5,326 nt of DNA from Candidatus Binatia bacterium (GCA_025922795.1 JAICHC010000251.1:1-5326), one strand, 5' to 3'. Numbered from the stretch's first letter, positions 1 to 5,326 are shown. Numbers and translations: made by a program. The notes: generated by a model from the sequence alone, not told the origin.

Positions 1-1633
1 AAATCTGGGAATTTTTTACCCCGTGCTTTTCCGCTTCGTCGCAGTTGAGATCCCAAGCTTCCCGCGCCGCCGTGAGCAGATCCAGCGGCACATGCGACGG
101 CGGAATCTTGTAAGCCTGCGCGCGGTGTTTGTTGAGCACGCGCAGCATCGGCTGGCGATTGACCTCGTAGCCGTCGAAAGCGCCGGTCGCCGCCGCCACC
201 CGGCTCGACTGCAAATAACCCTCGCCCGACATCAACGCAGTGACGGCTGCGGCGTAAGCCCGGCCCGCGTCGGAATCGTACGGCAGACCCAGCGACATCA
301 ACAGCGCGCCGAGATTGGCGTATCCCAGACCGAGCTCGCGGAAGGCATGAGCATTCGCGGTAATCTCGGCGGTCGGATAGGAAGAATTATCGATCAGAAT
401 GTCCTGGGCCAAGATCACGATGTCGACCGCGCGGCGAAAAGCCTCGGTATCGAAGACGCCGTCTTCACGCAGATACTTGAGCAGGTTGAGTGACGCCAAA
501 TTGCACGCCGAGTTGTCCAGGTGCATGTATTCGGAGCATGGATTGGAAGCATTGATGCGCGCGGTATTCGCGCAGGTATGCCAGTCGTTGATCGTGGTGT
601 CGTACTGCATCCCCGGATCGCCGCAGAAATAGGTGCTCTCGCCGATCATGCGCAACAGATCGCGCGCTTTGAAAGTTTCGCACGGCTCGCCGCTGGTGAC
701 ATATTTCGTTTGCCACTCCCGATCTTCTTGGACCGCGCGCATGAATTCATCGGTCACGCGCACCGAATTATTGGCGTTCTGAAAAAACACGCTGCCGTAC
801 GCCGGTCCATCGAGACTCGAATCGTAGCCCGCTTCGATCAGCGCCCAGGCTTTCTTTTCCTCTTCAACCTTGCACTTGATGAACTCTTCGATCTCGGGGT
901 GATCGACGTCCAAAACCACCATCTTGGCCGCGCGCCGGGTTTTGCCGCCGGACTTGATCACGCCTGCCGACGCGTCGGCAGCTTTCATGAAGGACACCGG
1001 CCCGGAGGCCGTCCCGCCACCGGCCAACTGTTCCTTCGAAGAACGAATTTTCGATAGATTCACGCCGGAGCCCGAGCCGCCCTTAAAGATAACGCCTTCC
1101 TTGCGGTACCAATCGAGGATCGAATCCATCGTGTCTTCCACCGAAAGGATAAAGCAAGCCGAGCACTGGGGCTTTTCTTCGATGCCGCAGTTGAACCAGA
1201 CCGGGCTGTTAAAGCAGGCCTTCTGATGCAGCAGAATGTGCGTCAGTTCATCGGAGAACGCTTGGGCGTCACCGGCGCTGGCGAAATAGCCGTCCTTTTG
1301 GCCCCAGCCGGTGATCGTATCCACCACCCGGCCGATCATCTGGCGCACGCTATGCTCGCGTTGCGGCGTGCCGAGCGGGCCGCGAAAATATTTGGAAACC
1401 ACCACCTGAGTGGCCATCAAAGACCAACTTTTGGGGATCTCGACATTGGCTTGTTCGAAGACTACCTTGCCCTTCTCGTTGGTAATGGAAGCGTTGCGCG
1501 ACTCCCATTCAACTTCGTCAAAAGGGCTGACTCCGGCGCGGCTAAAATAACGCGCTATTTTCAGTCCGGTCCTTACCCGCGGCGTCCCCTGAGGAGCGCC
1601 AAAATCGGTCGCCTGAGAAGTACCCGTTGCCAT
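1..1633 (-). CDS. nrdJ: Class II (adenosylcobalamin-dependent) ribonucleoside-diphosphate reductase NrdJ, N-terminal 544 residues, cut by left window edge
   Basis: Reverse-strand translation from ATG at 1633 stays open to the edge (544 codons plus one base). The enzyme reduces ribonucleotides to deoxyribonucleotides in the cytoplasm, using coenzyme B12 to make the catalytic thiyl radical. Visible hallmarks are the active-site loop NPCSE at residues 364-368 (N364, thiyl C366, E368), a cysteine 11 residues later in DNSACNLASLNL (C377), and SACF at 157-160, whose C160 is the likely partner of the redox pair. HQKACFNSPVWFNCG at 136-150 and the loop FKGGSGSGVNLSKIRS at 183-198 are also typical. 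The N-terminus (KIARYFSRAGVSPFDEVEW, 25-43) matches the long NrdJ type (TIGR02504) and shows no ATP-cone. Such proteins usually run well past 700 residues, so the C-terminal part, with its redox-active tail cysteines, lies outside the window. An AAGGAG ribosome site sits 8 bases before the ATG. No intein or frameshift is seen in the visible part. Confidence 0.96.
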   Translation of the reverse strand, partial: MATGTSQATDFGAPQGTPRVRTGLKIARYFSRAGVSPFDEVEWESRNASITNEKGKVVFEQANVEIPKSWSLMATQVVVSKYFRGPLGTPQREHSVRQMIGRVVDTITGWGQKDGYFASAGDAQAFSDELTHILLHQKACFNSPVWFNCGIEEKPQCSACFILSVEDTMDSILDWYRKEGVIFKGGSGSGVNLSKIRSSKEQLAGGGTASGPVSFMKAADASAGVIKSGGKTRRAAKMVVLDVDHPEIEEFIKCKVEEEKKAWALIEAGYDSSLDGPAYGSVFFQNANNSVRVTDEFMRAVQEDREWQTKYVTSGEPCETFKARDLLRMIGESTYFCGDPGMQYDTTINDWHTCANTARINASNPCSEYMHLDNSACNLASLNLLKYLREDGVFDTEAFRRAVDIVILAQDILIDNSSYPTAEITANAHAFRELGLGYANLGALLMSLGLPYDSDAGRAYAAAVTALMSGEGYLQSSRVAAATGAFDGYEVNRQPMLRVLNKHRAQAYKIPPSHVPLDLLTAAREAWDLNCDEAEKHGVKNSQI

Positions 1634-1641
1634 CCTTCCGT

Positions 1642-1647
1642 CTCCTT
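1642..1647 (-). promoter_or_regulatory. Ribosome binding site of nrdJ
   Basis: On the minus strand this reads AAGGAG, a strong Shine-Dalgarno match 8 bases before the ATG at 1633. It supports that start. A second purine run, GGAAGG, directly abuts the ATG and is too close to serve. Confidence 0.8.
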
Positions 1648-1659
1648 CCCCTATTGAAA

Positions 1660-1675
1660 TCCCAATATATGGTGT
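1660..1675 (-). promoter_or_regulatory. NrdR box, proximal (second from promoter)
   Basis: The minus strand reads ACACCATATATTGGGA. Compared with the 16-base NrdR consensus acaCwAtATaTwGtgt, the first eleven positions agree except one, and the central ATATAT core and following TG are intact. NrdR is the zinc-finger/ATP-cone repressor of ribonucleotide reductase genes and usually binds two such boxes in tandem. This box lies roughly 25-40 bases downstream of the predicted transcription start of nrdJ. The distal box is separated from it by exactly 16 bases, which puts both on the same helix face. Confidence 0.8.
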
Positions 1676-1691
1676 GGTCTGACTTAGAAAT

Positions 1692-1707
1692 GCACTAGAT
1701 TTTGTAC
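1692..1707 (-). promoter_or_regulatory. NrdR box, distal (overlaps predicted transcription start)
   Basis: The plus strand reads GCACTAGATTTTGTAC. Positions 2-6, 8-9 and 11-14 agree with the NrdR consensus acaCwAtATaTwGtgt, including the C..A.AT..T.GT skeleton. It is weaker than the proximal box, but its 32-bp centre-to-centre distance (about three helical turns) is the normal spacing of NrdR box pairs. It touches the last base of the -10 hexamer and would cover the transcription start, a sensible place for repression. Confidence 0.72.
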
Positions 1708-1735
1708 TTGTAAAAATAATTAAGAGATTTGTCAA
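1707..1735 (-). promoter_or_regulatory. Sigma-70-type promoter of nrdJ
   Basis: On the minus strand a perfect -35 hexamer TTGACA (1735 to 1730) is followed after 17 bases by TACAAG (1712 to 1707), a 4/6 match to TATAAT, in an AT-rich stretch. The predicted transcription start is near 1700. This gives a leader of about 65 bases that contains the proximal NrdR box. The hexamers are seen in the sequence; promoter activity is inferred. Confidence 0.65.
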
Positions 1736-1757
1736 TCAAATTTTTTACTGATCTGAT
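1729..1757 (+). promoter_or_regulatory. Weak candidate promoter for the dciA-like gene
   Basis: On the plus strand TTGTCA (1729-1734) is followed after 17 bases by TCTGAT (1752-1757), which matches TATAAT at four of six positions. The -35 overlaps the nrdJ -35 on the other strand because TTGACAA reversed reads TTGTCAA. The leader to the ATG at 1866 would be about 100 bases. The -10 is poor, so this is only the best candidate in the divergent gap. Confidence 0.22.
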
Positions 1758-1865
1758 TTATCCTGATTTTTCACCGGTTTTGGTGATGCGAGGATCGCGC
1801 CCCCAAGCAGCACGACGTCCTAGAGTCGCCGTTTAAGATCTGCTAATGTCGCTTACCCGGCAAGA

Positions 1866-2333
1866 ATGGCTAAGAAAAGCATACCGATTGAAAGCCTTGG
1901 CGCCGTGCTCGAGCAATCGCTCAAGCGCTTGGAACTAGCCGTGCGACTCGACGAGTACGCGGTGTGGCCGATCTGGAACGACGTCGTCGGCAAAATCATC
2001 GCGCGCAACGCCCAGCCGGAAAAGATCCGTAACGGCACTCTCTTCGTGAAAGTATCGAGCCCGGTGTGGATGCAACAGCTGCAATTTATGAAAGACATGA
2101 TCGCAACTAAGCTCAACCACCGCCTCAAGGGAGAGACCGTCAAGAATATTTTCTTCATGGTCGGGCGCATTGATGCCGACGAAGAGTTGAGCGCGCCTGC
2201 GCCGAGTGAGACTGCAGAAAGCGCCGAGTGTCGGATCGATGAGGAGTTTCTGGAGTCGGTCGCCGATCCTGAAATCCGCGCTGCGTTCAAGAAGCTGGTT
2301 AAAAGCTACTCCCGGCGCAAGCCGAAAGCTTGA
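1866..2333 (+). CDS. dciA: DUF721 / DciA-family protein, candidate replicative-helicase loader
   Basis: This encodes a 155-residue soluble protein. The core at about residues 10-102 has the DUF721 (DciA) pattern: an N-terminal helix, W34/W37 with WNDVVGKIIARNAQP (37-51), a strand of the type NGTLFVKVSSPVWMQQL (56-72), a helix ending in LNHRLKGE, then a closing strand VKNIFFMVGRI (92-102). DciA proteins bind the replicative helicase DnaB and help load it in bacteria lacking DnaC/DnaI, and work in the cytoplasm at replication forks. After a Pro/Ala/Ser/Glu linker (about 105-125), a helical tail with DPEIRAAFKKLV (134-145) and a basic end (SRRKPKA) follows. ATG 1866 is the only plausible start: no in-frame start codon lies between it and the upstream stop at 1821-1823. 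There is no clear Shine-Dalgarno (GGCAAGA is the nearest purine run). The gene stands alone, divergent from nrdJ and convergent with the methyltransferase. Family membership is fairly sure; the loader role is inferred from the family. Confidence 0.85.
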   Translation: MAKKSIPIESLGAVLEQSLKRLELAVRLDEYAVWPIWNDVVGKIIARNAQPEKIRNGTLFVKVSSPVWMQQLQFMKDMIATKLNHRLKGETVKNIFFMVGRIDADEELSAPAPSETAESAECRIDEEFLESVADPEIRAAFKKLVKSYSRRKPKA

Positions 2334-2367
2334 TGGTTGTTCCCCATCCAAGCCCGAATTTAGCAAC

Positions 2368-2390
2368 TCATCGCCGGCTGCCGGCGATGA
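2368..2390. repeat. Perfect inverted repeat at the end of the methyltransferase gene, possible bidirectional transcript end
   Basis: TCATCGCCGG (2368-2377) and CCGGCGATGA (2381-2390) are exact reverse complements separated by CTG, giving a GC-rich hairpin with a 10-bp stem and 3-base loop on either strand. It covers the stop codon and the last codons (Ile-Ala-Gly-Ser-Arg-Arg) of the minus-strand gene. It lies 34 bases past the stop of the convergent dciA-like gene. Neither strand has a T-run after the stem, so it is not a standard intrinsic terminator. It may still stop RNA decay or mark the shared 3' ends. Confidence 0.6.
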
Positions 2391-3099
2391 TCGCCGCGAC
2401 TTCTTCGCTGTATTGCTTGCCAGGACGATAAATAATCAGGGGAGGCAGTACCTTCAAACCTGCTCTACCGCCCTTAACGCCTTCAACCAACAGCAGCGAT
2501 GCTTCGGCGTCCTGAAAGGAATGAACCATGCGTAACCGCTTCGGCTCGAGCCGCGCTTGACGCATGGCGAAAATCACATCGGCCGAGCGAATCGCCGAAT
2601 AGACCAGCGACATCAGCCCCTTTTCGCGCAACAAGAACCTACCGGCGCGGAGAAAATCGCTTAGCTCACCGGTCGTTTCGTGGCGCGCGATCCGTTTCTC
2701 GTCGTCCCGACTGATCCGCCCGCTACTCGGTTGACGAAACGGCGGATTGCAGACCACGACATCGAAGCTCGCAGCGGCAGCGACTGCGTTGATAGTCCGA
2801 ACATCACCCCGGCAAATTCGAATTCGCTCTGCCAGATCATTCAGTTCGACGTTTCTTTCGGCGCGCTCAGCCATCGCCGGCTGAAACTCGAATCCGGTAA
2901 TTGAAACCTGCGCATGTAAGAGGGCCAGCAGCAGCGGGATGATGCCGTTGCCGGTACCGAGATCCGCAACCGTCTCCTGCCCTTTCATCGAAACGAAATC
3001 GGCCAGCAACAGCGCATCAAGCGAGAACCGATAACCGCTGCGGCGTTGAAAAAGCTTCAACTTGCCTTGGAAAAGCGAGTCCAAGGTTTCTTCATTCAT
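2368..3099 (-). CDS. trmN6: TrmN6/YabB-family tRNA1(Val) adenine-37 N6-methyltransferase
   Basis: This SAM-dependent methyltransferase of the COG4123 type in the cytoplasm probably makes m6A37 in a valine tRNA. Counting from the ATG at 3099 (243 residues), the N-terminal signature FQRRSGYRFSLDALLLADF (17-35) is typical of this group. It is followed by the SAM-binding loop DLGTGNG (46-52), the acidic end of strand 2 (FEF, E71), GDV (98-100) and the catalytic NPPF (118-121) of amino-group methyltransferases. Then come RHE (139-141) and a Rossmann-fold C-terminal half. The frame is open upstream to another ATG at 3165, which would add 22 residues (265 in all). I prefer 3099 because YabB-type homologues begin only a few residues before the LDxLF motif. 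Neither start has a good ribosome site. PrmC/HemK or RsmC-like enzymes share NPP[FY] but lack this N-terminus. The exact tRNA target is inferred from the family. Confidence 0.83.
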   Translation of the reverse strand: MNEETLDSLFQGKLKLFQRRSGYRFSLDALLLADFVSMKGQETVADLGTGNGIIPLLLALLHAQVSITGFEFQPAMAERAERNVELNDLAERIRICRGDVRTINAVAAAASFDVVVCNPPFRQPSSGRISRDDEKRIARHETTGELSDFLRAGRFLLREKGLMSLVYSAIRSADVIFAMRQARLEPKRLRMVHSFQDAEASLLLVEGVKGGRAGLKVLPPLIIYRPGKQYSEEVAAIIAGSRR

Positions 3100-3165
3100 G
3101 AGATTCGGGTTGTGCAGCGGTGACCAATTCGCCGCGAGCCGAAAAAAGCGTTGCTTACCGTCCAT

Positions 3166-3243
3166 AAATCTTGCAATATACGGTAGTTTTCTATATCTAA
3201 TTTGGAATTCTAGATCTCCGTCTACCCTTCACGCTAAAGCAAA
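3166..3243. promoter_or_regulatory. AT-rich divergent promoter region between trmN6 and mlaE
   Basis: This short, AT-rich gap must hold the mla operon promoter unless the start lies further inside trmN6. On the plus strand TTGCAA (3171-3176) is followed by TATATC (3192-3197, 15-base gap) or TCTAAT (3196-3201, 19-base gap); neither spacing is ideal. On the minus strand TATATT (3180 to 3175) could be the -10 of trmN6. It would start RNA near 3168, which fits translation from the ATG at 3099 better than from 3165. An imperfect palindrome, GGA..TCTAGA..TCC, lies at 3204-3219. All functional calls here are tentative. Confidence 0.35.
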
Positions 3244-4014
3244 ATGCTCCTTTTTCTGGGCCAAGTCGGCCGATTTGCGACCGACCAGATCGCCGGCATG
3301 GGAAGAATCTTTTCCTTCCTGATGTCGGCCCTTTTTTTAGCCTTCCGTCCACCAGCCAAGATTTATTTGATCATCTACCACATTAAAACAATTGGCGTGG
3401 AATCTCTCTCGGTCGTCGCTTTATCGGGGTTTTTCACCGGGATGGTGATGGGTTTTCAAGGCTATTACAGCTTGCGACAATTCAATGCCGAAAGTTGGCT
3501 CGGGTCGGCAACTGCCTTAGGTTTGCTGCGCGAGCTCGGTCCGGTGCTGTCGGCTTTCATGGTCACAGGACGAACCGGGTCAGCCATGGCGGCCGAACTG
3601 GGGACCATGCGCGCCACCGAGCAGATCGATGCGCTCGATTCGATGGCGATCAACCCAATCAAGTACCTCGTGTCGCCGCGCATCATCGCGAGCCTCCTTG
3701 CCATGCCTCTACTCACCGCTATCTTCGACGTCATCGGTATTTTCGGGGCTTATCTGGTGGGCGTTAGCCTCCTCGGAGTGAGTTCGGGAAGCTTCTTTGC
3801 CGGCATGGAAGGCAGCATCGTTTTCCACGACGTTTACAGCGGTTTTGTGAAGTCGATTTCCTTCGGCCTCATCATCACCTGGATATGTTGCTACAAAGGC
3901 TTTTATGCGCCGCCCATGGCCACCGGCGTAAGCCAGGCGACCACCGAATCGGTCGTGCTTTCCTTTGTCATGATTCTCGTCTGGGATTATTTCTTGACGT
4001 CCGTCATGTTGTAA
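3244..4014 (+). CDS. mlaE: MlaE-family phospholipid ABC transporter permease
   Basis: The 256-residue integral inner-membrane protein is close to the length of E. coli MlaE (about 260). It forms the dimeric core through which MlaFED moves phospholipid. An N-terminal interfacial helix region (1-50) precedes a membrane segment at about 54-73 (VVALSGFFTGMVMGFQGYY). Next comes the family's most conserved block, LLRELGPVLSAFMVTGRTGSA (94-114) with AELGTMRATEQIDAL (117-131), and then further membrane segments at about 147-178, 202-218 and 236-255. E97 in LRELGP corresponds to a conserved permease glutamate. The C-terminal YAPPMATGVSQATTESVV (221-238) is also typical. ATG 3244 lacks a Shine-Dalgarno. 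M19 (ATG 3298) is in frame but would trim the N-terminal helix and has no better ribosome site. It is the first gene of the mla operon; only 4 bases separate it from mlaF. Confidence 0.95.
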   Translation: MLLFLGQVGRFATDQIAGMGRIFSFLMSALFLAFRPPAKIYLIIYHIKTIGVESLSVVALSGFFTGMVMGFQGYYSLRQFNAESWLGSATALGLLRELGPVLSAFMVTGRTGSAMAAELGTMRATEQIDALDSMAINPIKYLVSPRIIASLLAMPLLTAIFDVIGIFGAYLVGVSLLGVSSGSFFAGMEGSIVFHDVYSGFVKSISFGLIITWICCYKGFYAPPMATGVSQATTESVVLSFVMILVWDYFLTSVML

Positions 4015-4018
4015 CACG

Positions 4019-4765
4019 ATGATCCGCGTCACCAATCTACACAAGAGCTTTCGGTCGCAACACGTGCTCAAGGGCGTGAACCTGGAGTTTGCCACCGGGA
4101 AGATCACGACGATTGTCGGCACCAGCGGCTGCGGCAAGACCGTCTTGCTAAGGCACTTAAACGCCTTGCTGCGACCGGACGAGGGTGAAGTTTTCGTAGA
4201 TGGTGTAGATATCGCCAAACTTCCCCAAAAAGAACTCTACCAGATTCGCGCTAAATTCGGCGTACTCTTTCAAGGGGCCGCCCTGCTCGACTCGATGACC
4301 GTCTTCGACAACGTCGCCTTTCCATTGAGAGAAAAGACCAAGAGTAAAGAGCCCGAAATCAAAAAAAAAGTGGAGGAACGGTTGGAACAGGTCGGATTGG
4401 GAGAGATGGGTAGAAAATTCCCCGCTGAACTAAGCGGTGGCATGAAGAAGCGCGCCGGCTTGGCCCGCGCGCTCATTATGGATCCTGAAATTGTCCTATT
4501 CGACGAGCCGACAACCGGTCTCGATCCGGTTCTGGCAACCAGCATCCATCAATTGATCGCGCGTACGCATACGACGTTTGGTTTCACCGGAGTTCTTGTG
4601 AGCCACACGATTCCGCAGGTCTTTGGCATCTCCGATTATATTGCGATGCTCGCCGACGGTGTCATCAAAGAGCTGTCCCCGCCGGAAGTTTTCTGCGCGT
4701 CGAAAAATCCGGTCGTTCAGCAATTTATTCAAGGCAAGACTGAAGGCCCTATCCAGGTGCTGTAG
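4019..4765 (+). CDS. mlaF: MlaF-family phospholipid ABC transporter ATP-binding protein
   Basis: A 248-residue cytoplasmic ATPase that powers lipid movement through MlaE. All nucleotide-binding motifs are present: Walker A GTSGCGKT (34-41), Q-loop Q85 in VLFQGAALLDSMTVFDNVAFPL (82-103, the aromatic/Asn pattern of MlaF), ABC signature LSGGMKKR (138-145), Walker B IVLFDEP (158-164) with catalytic E163, D-loop GLDP (167-170) and switch H196 in VSHT. The methionine after LSGG is usual in MlaF and separates it from most sugar or amino-acid importers. The ATG lies 4 bases after the mlaE stop and has no Shine-Dalgarno of its own, so translation is probably coupled. A run of nine A (4361-4369) encodes KKK (115-117). 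No mlaB (STAS-domain partner) is seen next to it. Confidence 0.96.
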   Translation: MIRVTNLHKSFRSQHVLKGVNLEFATGKITTIVGTSGCGKTVLLRHLNALLRPDEGEVFVDGVDIAKLPQKELYQIRAKFGVLFQGAALLDSMTVFDNVAFPLREKTKSKEPEIKKKVEERLEQVGLGEMGRKFPAELSGGMKKRAGLARALIMDPEIVLFDEPTTGLDPVLATSIHQLIARTHTTFGFTGVLVSHTIPQVFGISDYIAMLADGVIKELSPPEVFCASKNPVVQQFIQGKTEGPIQVL

Positions 4766-4768
4766 GAG
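4764..4768 (+). promoter_or_regulatory. Ribosome binding site of mlaD, overlapping the mlaF stop
   Basis: AGGAG at 4764-4768 shares bases with the mlaF TAG stop (4763-4765) and lies 6 bases before the GTG at 4775. It decides in favour of this GTG start and implies that ribosomes finishing mlaF feed mlaD. Confidence 0.8.
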
Positions 4769-4774
4769 TGAAAA

Positions 4775-5254
4775 GTGAACCAATCGCGCACTGACATCAT
4801 GGTTGGCATCTTTGTCCTCGCCGGGCTCGCCTGCCTGGGTTATCTCGCCATCAGGCTCGGCAAACTAGAGCTGTTCGGATCCCAAGGCTACGTCGTATCC
4901 GCCGATTTTGCCTCCGTGGCCGGGCTTAAGCTTGGCGACCCGGTAGAAATTGCCGGAGTTCGTATCGGCAAGGTGGAGGGGATCGGATTAAGCGACGACC
5001 GCGCGCGCCTCACCTTGAGAGTCAACGACGGAGTCAAGCTTCAAGACGATGTCATCGCTTCGGTCCGGGCCCGAGGCCTGATTGGTGATAAATTTGTTTT
5101 GATTGCGCCCGGGGCTTCGGATAAAATAATTCCCCCAGGTGGAAAAATTAGGGAAACCGAATCGCCGCCCGACATTCCGGATTTGATCGGCAAAATCGTC
5201 GGCGGTGATCTCACTTCCAAAACGGAGAAGAAAGAAGAGACTGGTGCGAAGTAG
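4775..5254 (+). CDS. mlaD: MlaD-family MCE-domain protein, membrane-anchored lipid-transport subunit
   Basis: This 159-residue protein has one N-terminal membrane helix (about 8-27, IMVGIFVLAGLACLGYLAI). A periplasmic MCE/MlaD domain follows at about 37-113, with the family's FASVAGLKLGDPVEIAGVRI (45-64) and RARGLIGDKFVLI (98-110). MlaD forms a hexameric ring on the MlaFE complex and passes phospholipid to or from the periplasmic carrier. After the domain, GGKIRETESPPDIPDLIGKI (122-141) resembles the C-terminal helix region of MlaD, and a short charged tail (TSKTEKKEETGAK) ends the protein. It is slightly shorter than E. coli MlaD (183) because the tail is short. Translation starts at GTG 4775, supported by AGGAG 6 bases upstream; the gap to mlaF is 9 bases. 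The family call is firm. Confidence 0.95.
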   Translation: MNQSRTDIMVGIFVLAGLACLGYLAIRLGKLELFGSQGYVVSADFASVAGLKLGDPVEIAGVRIGKVEGIGLSDDRARLTLRVNDGVKLQDDVIASVRARGLIGDKFVLIAPGASDKIIPPGGKIRETESPPDIPDLIGKIVGGDLTSKTEKKEETGAK

Positions 5255-5326
5255 CGTAAATTCCAAAACCGTCCTTATAGCCGTGGCATTGTGGCTTTTC
5301 TCTTCGACAAGCGCGCGCGCCGGCGT
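5244..5326 (+). CDS. Exported protein, 5' end only; probable MlaC-type periplasmic lipid carrier
   Basis: A frame opening at GTG 5244 overlaps the last 11 bases of mlaD and stays open to the right edge (27 codons plus two bases, residue 28 being Val). It begins MRSSVNSKTVLIAVALWLFS and continues STSARAG: a basic N-region, a hydrophobic core at about 9-19 and an Ala-Arg-Ala box before G27. This is a textbook signal peptide for Sec export and signal peptidase I cleavage. A purine-rich stretch (AGAAG, 5233-5237, 6 bases before GTG) may serve as ribosome site. In mlaEFD operons the next gene is commonly mlaC (Ttg2D family), which fits a cleaved soluble periplasmic protein. The absence of a lipobox cysteine argues against a lipoprotein such as MlaA/VacJ. 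The mature protein is not visible, so no gene symbol is given. Confidence 0.6.
   Translation, partial: MRSSVNSKTVLIAVALWLFSSTSARAG

Noticed and set aside
465..716. Minus-strand open frame in a different frame from nrdJ
   Set aside because: It overlaps the NPCSE active-site region of nrdJ in another frame and has no family features of its own.
23..1657. Several open frames on the plus strand (23-493, 521-1057, 1226-1657)
   Set aside because: They lie antisense to nrdJ, whose translation is continuous and full of catalytic motifs. Their products are Arg/His/Ala-rich with no recognisable domain, as expected of shadows.
1748..1767. Three CTGAT units as a short direct-repeat array
   Set aside because: The units are five bases long, unevenly spaced and in AT-rich DNA; this is not enough to call a functional repeat.
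1771..1786. Dyad TCACC-6-GGTGA as operator or terminator
   Set aside because: The stem is only 5 bp with no T-run after it on either strand and no related second copy; chance is the simplest reading.
1634..1865. Possible cobalamin riboswitch before the B12-dependent nrdJ
   Set aside because: The nrdJ leader from the predicted start is only about 65 bases, too short for a B12 aptamer, and I see no B12-box-like sequence. NrdR boxes explain the region better.
1853..2366. Minus-strand open frames opposite the dciA-like gene (1853-2290, 1935-2366)
   Set aside because: They are antisense to a recognisable DUF721 domain, low-complexity in composition, and without ribosome sites or family features.
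3709..4218. Minus-strand frame across the mlaE-mlaF junction
   Set aside because: It is antisense to two well-supported genes and has no recognisable domain.
1..5326. An undescribed defence, mobile or biosynthetic system
   Set aside because: All substantial coding regions fall into known housekeeping or envelope families. No transposase, integrase, CRISPR repeat, toxin-antitoxin pair or unexplained large gap was found.

Overview
The window looks like chromosomal DNA from a Gram-negative, outer-membrane-bearing bacterium of moderately high GC. The reasons are a Mla-type lipid transporter operon, a coenzyme-B12-dependent (class II) ribonucleotide reductase with NrdR-type control sites, and a DciA-type helicase-loader candidate. 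This combination and the style of the proteins would suit a deltaproteobacterial or related lineage (Desulfobacterota, Myxococcota, Binatota-like). That placement is inference from gene content only.

Layout: (1) Bases 1-1633, minus strand, hold the first 544 codons of nrdJ, which runs off the left edge. (2) Bases 1634-1865 are an AT-rich divergent intergenic region. It carries a good sigma-70-like promoter for nrdJ and two 16-bp NrdR-box matches separated by 16 bp, the arrangement expected for NrdR repression of ribonucleotide reductase genes. (3) Bases 1866-2333, plus strand, encode a DUF721/DciA-family protein. (4) Bases 2368-3099 (or up to 3165), minus strand, encode a TrmN6/YabB-family N6-adenine methyltransferase. 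It converges on the dciA-like gene, and a perfect 10-bp-stem inverted repeat covers its last codons. (5) From 3244 to the right edge, plus strand, lies an mlaE-mlaF-mlaD operon followed by the first 27 codons of an exported protein, probably the periplasmic shuttle MlaC. Both CDS-CDS junctions within mlaEFD are under 10 bp, and the fourth gene overlaps mlaD by 11 bp.

How the genes work together: MlaE (permease), MlaF (ATPase) and MlaD (membrane-anchored MCE ring protein) would form the inner-membrane complex that moves phospholipids between the inner membrane and a periplasmic carrier. nrdJ, the dciA-like gene and the methyltransferase are separate transcription units dealing with dNTP supply, replication start and tRNA modification. 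I found no mobile element, CRISPR array, tRNA, rRNA or convincing riboswitch. No undescribed multi-gene system is evident. The most informative non-coding signal is the tandem NrdR-box promoter of nrdJ.
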